Of a stretch of DNA of 64,000 nucleotides, positions 50,995-60,599 are shown one piece after another. The stretch is from Icerya purchasi. Lineage: Eukaryota; Arthropoda; Insecta; Hemiptera; Monophlebidae. The stretch is from contig CM077115.1 in assembly GCA_039619475.1 (NCBI GenBank), positions 479,768,400 through 479,832,399 of the forward strand. The letters run 5' to 3'. Both the position numbers and the translations under genes were made by a program. A model generated the notes under the pieces. It made no database searches, was not told the origin of the DNA, and saw nothing but the letters and a program-made list of their open reading frames with translations. Within the stretch, counting starts at the first letter, position 1. Each line of letters opens with the position of its first letter.

Positions 50995-52051
50995 TATATC
51001 TATATTAGAAAATTCGGATTCACATCAATCGGTAAAAAGCAGCGGCTGCCTTCCGAAAAAATGATCGCCCACAGCAGGGCATTTTCCAAATTCCGAATAA
51101 GGTTATTTTAATCTGAACGAAGATCTTAAATTATCCGACTCAACAGCGTATACGACAGCAGAATAAAGGGATAGTATAGTAGTGTCACTTGTGGATTTAC
51201 CGTTCAGGGTTTTCGGGAACAGCCGAATTATAATGATTTTCAACTGAATTTGTAATTGCGCAACAACGGCGGTTCATTATTTTTCAACGTTCTGGACATA
51301 TCGCTTCTTCGAGATTAAAAGCTTCGATGTAATCCTTTACAGAAACGAACAAACAAGACTGTTGCACCTTCTGCTTATTAGGACGACATGCAATGGCCAT
51401 GCACTGCTTACCTACTGTACAAAACTCGAAAATCTGAATAACTTGCGACCACCCTTTGTAGCCTACTTATCGAAATTACCGCACGCCTTTGCAGGAATTC
51501 GGATTTTATTCCAGTCAGGACTAGTTGAAATGTTCAGTGTAAACAGACTGCGTCGCATTACTTTACGCGGCAATCCCTAATCATTCTAATACCAGGCGGC
51601 GAACAACTTAAGTCTAATGAATAAACATTAATGTTTTCCTAAAATCTCCTTTCTTCCGCAGTTTCACGACCGACAGATAAAGCGACAATGTATACTTTAT
51701 CGCTTCCTGTCAAGATTCCGTAAATGTTCGATTTATCTTATTTCGAGAAAAAATAATAAATTTCCGAATTTTTACGTATTTAACCGATTTTTCAACCTAC
51801 ATGTATCGTGAAACTCGCAGATAATTTAGCAATATAGAAAACAAACCTTTTGATAAGTAATTTCTGAAAGTTACACTTGTCCTTAAACATATAGTTCGGA
51901 AATGATAATTTCCTTTTTTAAGCGGAGAAGAAATTTTTTAAAAATTCACATTCAATCAACGCGTTCACGGTTCGTTTTTATTACTTCGGTTAGATCCTTG
52001 CTTAGATTTTTTACACATATTGTTTGGGAAAGAGTGAAGCGGCACAGCCTA
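50906..52051. other. Non-coding stretch with an AT repeat
   Basis: An AT microsatellite lies at about 50959-50990. The 72-codon frame at 51362-51580 has no recognised domain. Confidence 0.45.
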
Positions 52052-52063
52052 TAATATTTTCTT

Positions 52064-53336
52064 TTCTTTTTTTTTTTTTTCTTTTTTTTTTTTCTTTTTT
52101 GGGCGCGCTAGCGGCATTGACCCAACAACAATAGAAATTAAGGAAGGGGTTAAATAAAAAGACGATTAGAAATAGAGCTTAGGAAAGATTGGAGTACCGG
52201 GATTATATCTGGGGATGGAAAGGAAAGGACAAAAGAAGAATTATACGGAGCAGGAAGACCCAGTGCCAAGATTTTCGAGTACAAAACAGAGCGCTCGGAA
52301 TCAAGGGCAGGGCATTCAAAGAAGATGTGGTTTGCATCACATATGAGAGGAGAGATGGAATTATGAAGGGGACAATCGGGAGAAGGGGACAGGGAAAAAC
52401 GAAAACGTGAAGAGGGTAGAAGTGAGTGATTAATACGCAGTCTGATTAAGGAAATGATCGCGGAGCGATGATAAGAATAGGATTGAAACCACGGCTGGGA
52501 AGAGGGAACCGGTTGAATTTGAAGATAATGAGAGGCGGGATTAGAAAATAGGGAAGGATAGATGTCCGACCATAGTCGGGAATGATTAGCTGAGGAAAGA
52601 AGGAGGATGTCCGAGGTAGGAATTTTGCAGAATAAAGGACCATCGCGGGCGGCCGAACGGGCTAAAAAGTCAGCTAACTCGTTGCCCTCGATGCCAGAGT
52701 GACTAGGAACCCACAAAAGGTCAATAGTAATGGAACGGGATGAAAGTAAATTGGATATAAGAAAACGAATTAAAAGAATGATAGAATTGGAGGAATGAGA
52801 AGGAGGAGAAGAGATGGCTTGAAGAACACTTTTGGAATCAGAGACAATCAGAAATTTACTGATCTCTCTTATGGATGGAATGAACGAGACTGTGCGTAAG
52901 ATGGCGATAGACTCCGCTGTGAAGATAGAACAGAAGGAAGGGAGCTTGAAGGACTCAGAGTGATTAAGTGAGAGGGAGGTAAACGCGCCGCCCACCCCAT
53001 TTTCGTTTTTAGAACCGTCAGTGAAGAATGTTAGATGAGAAGGGAAAGATGTGTCCAGCATGTGGAGGAATTCGGCTTGGATTGAAGAATGTGCGGTGGA
53101 GCTGGTTTGGAGAGGGAGAGAGAAGAGATTAATAGTCTGCCAAATGCTGGAAAAGTCATGGGAAAAGTAAGAAAGCTTGGAATAAGAAAAGACATAAGGC
53201 GAAAAATTGGAGACTCGAGCTGCTACGAGAGAAAGGATTGGGATTTTGTGAGGAGCAAATCGCCATTGGTTTTTAATACTAAGATAGGAAGAGATAAGAT
53301 TAGATGAGGACACAGAAAGCCGTTTAATTAGAAAAT
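52064..53336 (-). mobile_element. Family A non-LTR retrotransposon, youngest copy, 5'-truncated, with TSD
   Basis: Identical 12-mers TAATATTTTCTT flank the element at 52052-52063 and 53337-53348 and are read as its target-site duplication. The 3' end on the minus strand is an A-rich tail (plus-strand T/C tract 52064-52100) preceded by TTGTTGGGTCAATGCCGCTA and GCGCGCCC. The body is a single open frame for the RNase H and C-terminal zinc-knuckle part of the ORF2 protein. The 5' end is cut inside ORF2, as usual for target-primed reverse transcription that stops early. Related decayed pieces lie at 1.9, 15.6-18.9, 23.4, 43.1 and 54.9 kb. Confidence 0.85.
52150..53313 (-). CDS. RNase H and zinc-knuckle C-terminal part of a non-LTR ORF2 protein (5'-truncated)
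   Basis: This frame has 387 codons, and the first counted codon is GTG, not ATG. The frame stays open upstream to the truncation point, so it is a fragment of a longer polyprotein and not an independent gene. Residues about 95-220 are an RNase H domain: TFFTDGSKNENGVGG (first Asp at 99), FTAES (Glu 134), LIVSDSKSVLQAI (Asp 159), and WVPSHSGIEGNELADFLA (His 205, Asp 215). All catalytic carboxylates are present. Residues 314-334 have C-x10-C-x3-H-x4-C, the zinc knuckle found at the C-terminus of jockey/I-like elements. In the cell this part would remove the RNA template during target-primed reverse transcription. Without the RT and endonuclease it cannot act alone. Intactness with a perfect TSD indicates a recent insertion. 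Confidence 0.8.
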   Translation of the reverse strand: MSSSNLISSYLSIKNQWRFAPHKIPILSLVAARVSNFSPYVFSYSKLSYFSHDFSSIWQTINLFSLPLQTSSTAHSSIQAEFLHMLDTSFPSHLTFFTDGSKNENGVGGAFTSLSLNHSESFKLPSFCSIFTAESIAILRTVSFIPSIREISKFLIVSDSKSVLQAISSPPSHSSNSIILLIRFLISNLLSSRSITIDLLWVPSHSGIEGNELADFLARSAARDGPLFCKIPTSDILLLSSANHSRLWSDIYPSLFSNPASHYLQIQPVPSSQPWFQSYSYHRSAIISLIRLRINHSLLPSSRFRFSLSPSPDCPLHNSISPLICDANHIFFECPALDSERSVLYSKILALGLPAPYNSSFVLSFPSPDIIPVLQSFLSSISNRLFI

Positions 53337-53348
53337 TAATATTTTCTT

Positions 53349-54009
53349 AAAACACGTTTCTAATATCCTTTTTGAAAGGACACCACAGCAATATTTTTAA
53401 CACGGCTACACGCACCAACTAAAAATCGCTAACACTTTCACACTTTTTTTGCGACATTACAACGATCCGATAAAAAATTCAATAACGTACAGCACAAAGA
53501 ATAATAAGGAAAAATTTCACCTAAAATGTCTCGTAAAAATTCATGCAGCAATTACGAACGTAGAACGAAAAATAATTTCGTGTGGGCGTTGCGAACGATA
53601 GAGTAAAGAAAAACGAAAACGAAATACAATTTTTTGTAAATTAATTTTTTACCGATTAAATGTACACTATATAAAAATGATTAATTCGTATTTTATCTTT
53701 CACGCTTACGCACGCAGCGTAAGACCTGCGATTTAATTTATTTCGTAAAAATAAATACATTTCCGTTTATTTAATTCCGTTCATACCACAAAGAAAAGTG
53801 ACACAGAACGCAATCATTTCGTCCTGTCAATTTAATTAGACTGATCGAACGTGTTATTTAAAAGTAACAAACAATTAAATAGAATTAAATGTAAATGCAT
53901 AACCTCCTGCTTGTTAATATTTATAAATGTAAAATAAATAAATCCCCCCTTAATAATAAACAAAAATAAGTATAAATTTGTATTTTAATAAATTTAAATA
54001 CCTAAATTT
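53349..54009. other. Non-coding stretch, no gene recognised
   Basis: AT-rich, with no coding signal recognised. Confidence 0.5.
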
Positions 54010-54190
54010 AAGATAATGTTTTCAGGCTATATTATCAGTTAACAACACTGATTGTGAGTACACGCTCATTTTAAAATGTAGTGTGTAACAGATTGCATTT
54101 TAGTTTTAATTGAGCGTGTCCTCAGTGTTATTAGCTGATGATGCAGCCCGAAAATGTTTTCTTAACATTCTTATACAGGTTTTGGTCGCA
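54010..54190 (+). repeat. Hairpin with hammerhead-like motif, relative of the 15.4 kb palindrome
   Basis: The segment TATCAGTTAACAACACTGAT...ACACGCTCATTTT (about 54030-54077) is an imperfect reverse complement of AAATTGAGCGTGTCCTCAGT plus GTTATTAGCTGATG (about 54108-54142). Immediately after comes GCTGATGATGCAGCCCGAAA and ATGTTTTCTTAAC. The TTAGCTGATGATG...CCGAAAA order is shared with the arms of the 15.2-15.5 kb palindrome. It is interpreted as the tail of the same element family. Confidence 0.5.
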
Positions 54191-54874
54191 CATTGTTTAG
54201 TTTAATTTAACATATAATAAGGGTTAATAAATACCTCTGTTAATTGTTTATATCAGTGTGTTTCTTCGCACCACATGTTAAACGTTTTTTCAAATTGATG
54301 CATTTATTTTAATTTATTCGAGTAAATTATTTTATACTTATTTTGTTTTTTATTGTGAGTATTCATTTATTTTATATATATAAAATATAATTAAACGCGA
54401 ATGCGTGTAAATTATATCCCGAACGTTTAATGAATATATAATCAGAAATTATTTTAAAAAGAAGCATCAATTTTTAATTTTCGATTTTCCGTGTCATTCT
54501 TTATTTATTATTTTTTATTTTTTGACCCCATCAGATAAGAAAAAATTTATTTATTTTTGAATCGTGTATAAAGCAGCAGAGAGTAAATATTGTGTAAGAA
54601 CAAATTTAACCAGTAGTGTGAAATAAAAAATAAAAAGATTTTATTTTTATCCATATTCTTCTCCGCTAAAATCGTTAAAATGTGGCTATATTTAAATAGC
54701 ATGCACCAAGAATAGTAAAAATTGAATTGTGAAATTAAAACATACATAAAAGTAAAAAAACACCTACGCTTCCATATTTTTGCGAAAAGTATAAAAAATA
54801 ATACATGGGAACTGCTTATCGAAACATTAGCGCGTGATATGTCTGACGTGAGGGTTTTATCGAAAATATTAATA
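54191..54874. other. Non-coding stretch, no gene recognised
   Basis: AT-rich. No recognised coding sequence. Confidence 0.5.
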
Positions 54875-56020
54875 ACAGGGTTTTTTTTTCTCTTGGGTTT
54901 GCTAGCGAAAGCGTTGGCCCGGCAAAATGAAAGAGATAAATGAAATAGGGTAGAAGCTATATTTGTATTTTATCAGCAACGGAACCAAGGAACACTTCTG
55001 GGACAGAAACAACCGAGATCAGAGAAAGAGTGTACCCGTAGCAGGCATTGAAAGAAGGAGGAAGACCGAGCTTTAAAGTAAACTTACGCTCGCTGGATAA
55101 ACCAGAACACTCGAAAAACTCGCGATCTGCGTCACAAACATAATAGGAACCTTCAGGATCGAATGAACAAAAAGGAGATTTAGGGAAAAACGATTTAGAG
55201 AAGAAGGAAGGAGACTGTGCGAAAAACAAAGGCGAAATAATTTAGTAATTATGGATCGACGCAAACCAGGGAAATAATAAAATCGAGGACGAGAAGAAGG
55301 GACGGGGCTAGTCAACAGATAAAAGGAATTAGAGGATTAGCGAAAAGAGAAACATAAACCGAGTGCCAAAACTTAAGGTGGCAGGATTTAGTTAGAAGAA
55401 GAATATTCTGAACTGGAATCCTGCTAAAAAAACTCCCATTGAAAGTTGCAGATCTAGCAAGGGGAGGTCAACGGCTACGTTTCCATCAATATGCCTAAAT
55501 GATCACGAACCCAAAAGGAAGGTCAATCTAAGTAGACGTTGAAGAGGATAGGTGATGAAAAAAGAAAACGAATAAAAAGGATGAAAGCATCAGTAAAAGG
55601 AGAAAGGGGAGATGAAGATAACGCTAGAAGAACACTTAAAATAATAAGAAATTTATAAGGACCCGCGCAGAAGAGGAAATAAAAATAATGGCTTGTAAGA
55701 TGCCAATAGATTCAGCAGTAAAGATAGAAGAAAGCTTAGAGGACTGAGAATGGCTGAACTGAGAGCACAAGAATAAGACCCCAACTCCAGCCAGGCTTTT
55801 CGATCCATCAGTAAAGATGAATGAGTGACCTCGAAATATGGAATTTATATCGTATTATTAAATTCCACACTGACGATATGAGATGAATCGGAATTAAGGG
55901 AACCTTAGCATGAAGTTGAGATATTTGATGTCTTTAATAATTTGGAATAGACGTAAGCAAAAAATGAAACTTCGTGATAATAACATAATTTGGAAAGACG
56001 ATGGAATAGGAATTTTATTG
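54875..56020 (-). mobile_element. Family A non-LTR retrotransposon, decayed RNase H copy
   Basis: A T tract then TTGGGTTTGCTAGCGAAAGC and GTTGGCCCGG on the plus strand marks the 3' end and is similar to the TTGGG..GCTAGC..GCC tail at 52.1 kb. On the minus strand near 55790-55825 FIFTDGSKSLAGVG opens the RNase H block. SSIFTAESIGILQA follows near 55690-55735. YVCDADREFFEC, the zinc-knuckle piece, lies at about 55120-55160, and a RRSIITKLFRLCFSHSLL stretch is at 55200-55270. Frameshifts separate these blocks, so the copy is dead. Confidence 0.75.
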
Positions 56021-56067
56021 GGGGGAAATCACATGTGACGAAAGTAGCTAATAAATGTATGAGCTGG

Positions 56068-56490
56068 GCCAGTTTCCCCGAGTTTCCCCCGAGTGTCCAG
56101 GTTTTCCTCCGATATTCCTGGGCAGTTCCCCCGATTTGCCGTCCAGGTACTCAAATTTAACCTAAATTCCTCTCCAGGTGCTCAAAATTCACCCCAATTT
56201 GCGTCCATGTGCTCAAATTTCACCCAAATTCCCGTCCAGCTACTCAAAATTCACCCAATTTATGTCCAAGAGTCCAAAATTCACCCCAATTTATGTCCAG
56301 GTGCTTGAAATTCACCCAAGTTTCCCCCGATTCCTTCGAATTTCCTCTGGACGGTTCCCGCACATTTCCAGTAAACCGAACGTCCAAACAGTGTCCAGAG
56401 GTCAATAAACTACCCAAAGTGTTATTCGGGGGCGCAGGTAACCCCAATTAGTGTCCAGGTGCTGAAAGTTCCCCCAAGTTCCCTAAATTT
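56068..56490 (+). repeat. C-rich degenerate minisatellite, cassette 1
   Basis: Repeated units of about 30 bp on the pattern GTCCAGGTGCTCAAAATTCA followed by CCCCAATTT, with variants such as CCATGTGCTC, CCAGCTACTC and CAAGAGTCC. The strand shown is rich in runs of C and poor in G. The complementary strand carries GGGG runs. Chance open frames in all three plus frames (56093-56451) arise from the repeat and are not genes. The same unit forms the array at 59.8-60.5 kb. Confidence 0.8.
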
Positions 56491-57290
56491 CTTTGAAATT
56501 CCCCCGTACGCGTCATGCTCGTTTCCGATAAACCAAACAGATTATTAATTAACATAAGTACATTAATTAACGTCCGAAAGTAAACCAAGTCTCCACTAGC
56601 CCCGCCCACCCGCTGCTTTACCACGATTTTTTTTAAAATTCCGAGGCCTAAGTATGAAAATTCCAAAATTTAACCCCAATATATTATTTAAAGCGTAAAT
56701 CTAACCTATAACTCCAGTTCACACCTCTCACACGTATATTTCGATCCCGCGCACGCTCCGGTCGCCGACGCGAAAGCGCACGCGCCGATCCCACACATAT
56801 TCCGATCTCCGCCGCGATATCACACCCACACATACGCGCTCCGTTCCCGATACCGCGATTATTTCTTAAATATTTCAAAGTCTAAGTATACATAATATAA
56901 AATTAGCCGAAGCATATTTTTTATTTTTATGATTCCCCGATCTTACTGCCACATGCCAAGACGCACGTCCCGATCGCGCGCATATATCTAACATAACGTT
57001 CTACGTCGCGATAGCGCACGCGCCGATCCCCCGCACGTGTCGTCCATTTATGCTGCTTCAATTATTTTTTTAATTATTTTTTTTTTTTCACATAATAACC
57101 CAATCCCTGCTCTGTTGTCTAAACCTAACCGGTTATCCAAAACATTTACAAATTAACAAATCAATTATTTTTATAGTCTAAATTAGCCTTAGTCTCCTTT
57201 ACCAGTAGTGTCTTTTTATAGGTTGTCAGCCAGTGGGCGGGAAGGGGTGTTGTTATGAGGGGGGAAATATGCATTCGGTACCGCGATTCG
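56491..57290. other. Cassette 1 linker, CpG-rich in part
   Basis: The part 56715-57050 is rich in CpG words (CGCGCACGCTCCGGTCGCCG, GCACGCGCCGATCCC twice). A related but eroded patch lies at about 61240-61280 in the second cassette (GCACGCTCCGTCGCCACCG, CCGCGATATCACAC). No frame of note. Confidence 0.4.
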
Positions 57291-57359
57291 GTTAGTTAAT
57301 TAGGGTGGCGCGGTTCGCGGGGTTGAATTCCAGGCATTTTTTCGATGTTTTATTTTTAT

Positions 57360-58100
57360 TTTTATTTGTTAATGGAAATATTTGAACGTTCCAGAACCGA
57401 ACGAACCGCGATTATTATTATTATTATTATAATTATAATTATAATTATTAATTATTATTATTATTATTTTTAATGGAAATATTTGAACGTTCCAGCAACA
57501 GGTTGCTAGCGGCGCGGCATGCAGCGCCTTCTACTATTATGTGTATGTATTGTACAGGAGTCTATTTGTAATATATGTAGCGTAATTTTTAATTTTTAAT
57601 TTTCGGGGGTTGGGAGGGGTAAAATTTTGGCGGAGTGTCAAAAACGTTCGAAACTCAACACTTAGAACCCAAATTTTGAAGGAATTTTCTGTATCGTGCT
57701 CCGTTCCGGCATTTTTTTTTTAAAAAAATTTAATTTTTTAAGAAGAATATCCGATCGTTTCATCAATCGAATGAGGGCAGGCGGGTGTGCTGCTACGAGG
57801 GGTGTAATGTAAACGTGAGCGCACGGTTGTAACAGAAAAATATTTGAACGTTCCAGCGATCAAATGATGGCGATGCGGGGCGCAGGGGGTGAATTCTAGA
57901 CGTTCGTTCGATGTTTATAACGGAAATTTTTGAATGTTCTAGAACCGAACGATCGTGATTATTCGATATTTATTATTATTATTATTATTTTTATTTTAAC
58001 GGAAATATTTGAATGTTCCAGCAACTGGTTGAGGGTGGCACGGATGCAGGGGGTGAATTCTAGACGTTCGTTCGAAATTAACCACCATATCATCTTCGCA
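57360..58100 (+). promoter_or_regulatory. Duplicated upstream block with repeated heat-shock-element-like motifs, cassette 1
   Basis: The segment GGAAATATTTGAACGTTCCA recurs with small changes. GAANNTTC cores lie at 57384, 57485, 57846, 57932 and 58011. The first and fourth continue as GAACGTTCCAGAA and GAATGTTCTAGAA, which satisfy the three-unit heat shock element GAAnnTTCnnGAA. The block from 57535 on is clearly homologous to 60600-61050 upstream of the next ORF (shared GAGGTTGGGAGGGG-like, CACTTAGAACCCAAA, GTGTGCTGCTAC and CGTTCGTTCGAAATTAAC words). Location roughly 0.6-1.2 kb upstream of the 292-codon ORF fits a promoter or enhancer role. Heat-shock-factor binding is inference. Confidence 0.4.
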
Positions 58101-58139
58101 GACCCTCGACGCCATCGATATAATCCTAATCGCTACACG

Positions 58140-58140
<1 letters not shown>

Positions 58141-58183
<43 letters not shown>

Positions 58184-58202
58184 CACACACACGCACGCAC
58201 AC
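58141..58202. repeat. AC dinucleotide microsatellite
   Basis: An AC run with a few ACGC interruptions at the end of the duplicated block. The second cassette has a shorter ACACAC tract at the same relative place (61043). Chance frames on both strands overlap it. Confidence 0.85.
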
Positions 58203-58604
58203 GTTTAATATTTTTATTTCCAACGAATATTTTTAAATGCCATCCCCGAGGAGTGGTGACTTTAAATGGCGGACGATTGCATCATCCAGACGCGGAATAA
58301 TTCAAGTTCTTTATCTCTGTCTAATAAACACAAAATATACCTATATACATATACATCTTACCATTATGGCTGCCTATTAGCGCTTGCTGACGTCACTCCA
58401 CGCTCCTCAGTTACAGGGATGCATGCGAGATTTTTAAAGTGCATTTGTTTTTCAGAGGTTGTAGCGCACGCGCTGAAATTAGCGTTTGAGTAAAATATTG
58501 AAACTGTTTCATTTTATTTTCTTGATAGAAAGTCGTTTCTTTTATAATTTTTAAAAACGAGTAATATTGGTGAAGTTCATAACGATCGAAATATATTTTC
58601 TTCA

Positions 58605-59483
58605 ATGATGAATGATTGCGATAATATTGTCACGAGCACCAACTCCGATACAACAACATTAGCAGCAGATTTTATTCAAAATTTTTTTAAAGATTCAGAT
58701 GTAGACGCCGTTATTTCAAATATTCCAGATCTACTATCTCTGCTACCTCCGGCATCACCGCCTCTAGCAGAATCGCAACAAGCATTTAATATATTTCAAT
58801 CACCACCACCACCACCACCTTATCCGCCATCAACTCCATTAGCATCATCAACTCCTGTTTCATCTCCGCCGCTTACACAGATTCCGCTTTCGCAATTTTC
58901 ACAACCACCTCCATCACCGCCACAGCATTCAGTCGCACAGATACCTCCTCCTCCAGTGTCAGCACCGCCAATATTGGACTTACCAAAGGAAATTCGTTCT
59001 AGCCAAGCAGTGGTTTACGTAAAAGACCCTAAAGATCCGCACAATAGAAGAAGTTTTATGTTCGCAGTGCTGGCAAAGTTTGCGCACAAACCGTACAGTA
59101 TGTGGCAGTTCAACGTGTTGGAGCGTATTTACGATTTTTCAGATTTACACACACCAGTAGCCGCACTAGGAGAAATCGAACAATTCGAAAGACGAAATAG
59201 AGTAACTATTAATCTATACAAATTAATCGAGCCCGACAATGTAAGCACTACCAACTATACTATTCAAGTGGTTCGCGCGCTTCACAAAAATACCGGGATG
59301 TTAGATTATCGATCGCATACAAATATTTTGTTTTGGGGATCAAAATGTAATTACCAGTTTGCTTGGATAAAGAGATTGAGCAAATTAATGCGAATGCAGT
59401 TACGGAACGCAAAATATGTTTGCTGGTCATGCTTAGATTCAATGAATACTGACTACGACCATCTCAACAGTATCAAAATGTGA
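58605..59483 (+). CDS. Stand-alone protein with a Polinton-type DNA polymerase B N-terminal-like region
   Basis: A 292-residue uninterrupted frame starts with two ATGs. Residues 1-43 are polar and acidic with an ADFIQNFF segment. Residues 44-123 are proline- and serine-rich, probably disordered. Residues about 135-292 read VVYVKDPKD, RRSFMFAVLAKFA, YDFSDLHTPVAALGEIEQFE, RRNRVTINLYKL, RSHTNILFW, ARGS-less FAWIKRLSKLMR and YVCWSCLDSM (Cys273, Cys276). This follows the pattern seen N-terminal to the exonuclease/polymerase domains of Polinton/adintovirus-like PolB: YNF.GI..P....I..FE..N.IS.NVY, then HYC.I.NLSRLL, then a C-x-x-C finger with further H/C ligands. Here the last ligands are degraded (only His286) and no polymerase domain follows. 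It is therefore a truncated or repurposed piece, intact while neighbouring transposons are decayed. AATAAA at 59516 offers a polyadenylation signal. Function unknown. The family link is from memory. Confidence 0.6.
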   Translation: MMNDCDNIVTSTNSDTTTLAADFIQNFFKDSDVDAVISNIPDLLSLLPPASPPLAESQQAFNIFQSPPPPPPYPPSTPLASSTPVSSPPLTQIPLSQFSQPPPSPPQHSVAQIPPPPVSAPPILDLPKEIRSSQAVVYVKDPKDPHNRRSFMFAVLAKFAHKPYSMWQFNVLERIYDFSDLHTPVAALGEIEQFERRNRVTINLYKLIEPDNVSTTNYTIQVVRALHKNTGMLDYRSHTNILFWGSKCNYQFAWIKRLSKLMRMQLRNAKYVCWSCLDSMNTDYDHLNSIKM

Positions 59484-59515
59484 CGGTGATAGCTGGCGGA
59501 ATATGAACTGCATGT

Positions 59516-59613
59516 AAATAAAAACGTATTTTCATATTCATAGATATATATTTTTCAAATCTTTTTTTACACTGTTTCATACAAAATGCATGTAAACTTT
59601 ATTACAATATAAT
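59516..59613 (+). terminator. Candidate polyadenylation signals for the 292-codon ORF
   Basis: AATAAA occurs at about 59516-59521, some 35 bases after the stop codon, and again near 59609. Spacing suits a short 3' UTR. No T/GT-rich downstream element was checked beyond the visible T-rich stretch. Confidence 0.4.
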
Positions 59614-59789
59614 AAATATTTTTCACATATTTACATTTATTATTTCATAAACTTAAAATTTCGATTTTACTATCGTTGTTAACACACTTCCAACCTCCTT
59701 TTGTACTAATTCCTCTTGATCCTTACGTTGAATAGTCGAATCAATATTACATAACAGTAGTGTATAAATGGGGCAGCTGGCGACTCTGA

Positions 59790-60490
59790 CGTCACCAACC
59801 CCTATTTGTGCCCCCGGTGCTCAAAACTCACCCCAATTTGTCCCCGGTGCTCAAAAATCACCCCAATTTGTCCCCGGTGCTCAAAATTCACCCCAATTTG
59901 TGTCCAGCTGCTCAAAACTCACCCCAATTTCTGTCTTGGAGCCCAAAGTTACCCCAAGTTTCCCCCGATTTTCCCCAGGGGTAGGTACCCCGAGTGTCCA
60001 GGTTTCCCCCAATTTTCCCAGACGGTTGCTGAAATTTCACCCAAATTTATGTCCAGGTGCTAAAAATTAACCCCAATTTCTCTTTTAGAGCCCAAAGTTA
60101 CCCCAAGTTTCCCCGGATTTCACGGATTTCCTCCTAGTTTTCCCTGTTTACCCCTGATTCCCCTGGACAGTTCTGTTAATTCGATCCCTAATTTCCATCA
60201 AGGTAGAAAAATTCACCCCCGCAAATTCTCATCAGGGTGCTAAAAATTAACCCCAATTTCTCTTTTAGAGCCCAAAGTTACCCCAATTTATGTCCATGCG
60301 ATCAAATTTAACCCAAGTCCCCCCCCCCAATTTTCCTGGACAGTTCTGCTAATTCGATCCCTAATTCCCATCAAGGTAGACAAAATCCACCCCAATTAGC
60401 ATACAGGTGCTGAAAGTTCACCCCAATTTGTATCCATATGGTTAAAATTCACCCAAGTTTCCCCAAAATTTCTTCAAATTTTCACGATTC
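59790..60490 (+). repeat. C-rich degenerate minisatellite, cassette 2
   Basis: Units of about 29-33 bp. The first three (59810-59900) are almost identical: CCCCGGTGCTCAAAA then TCACCCCAATTTGT. Later units diverge and include a higher-order repeat: CTAAAAATTAACCCCAATTT plus CTCTTTTAGAGCCCAAAGTT occurs at about 60060 and again at about 60240. Chance frames at 59768-60070 are repeat-derived. This is the second copy of the array at 56.1-56.5 kb. Confidence 0.8.
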
Positions 60491-60599
60491 CCCGTTCATA
60501 CTGTTATCTATAAATGCGCTCGCACCGTTTCCACGCATATATTCAACATAGCCTTAAACAGCATGAAAGTGTACTCGCTTTCCAATACACGCGCCTTCT

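Noticed and set aside
52189..52410. Plus-strand frames opposite the RNase H fragment
   Set aside because: Antisense shadow of the family A coding sequence, which has the real domain motifs.
56093..56451. Three overlapping open frames rich in CSKFTPI-type repeats
   Set aside because: All derive from the C-rich array and are open in several frames at once, with no start context or conserved domain.
57930..58223. Open frames on both strands over the AC microsatellite
   Set aside because: Threonine/histidine or valine/cysteine runs come from the dinucleotide repeat.
59768..60070. 100-codon open frame over the second C-rich array
   Set aside because: Same reason: repeat-derived, and overlapping frames are equally open.
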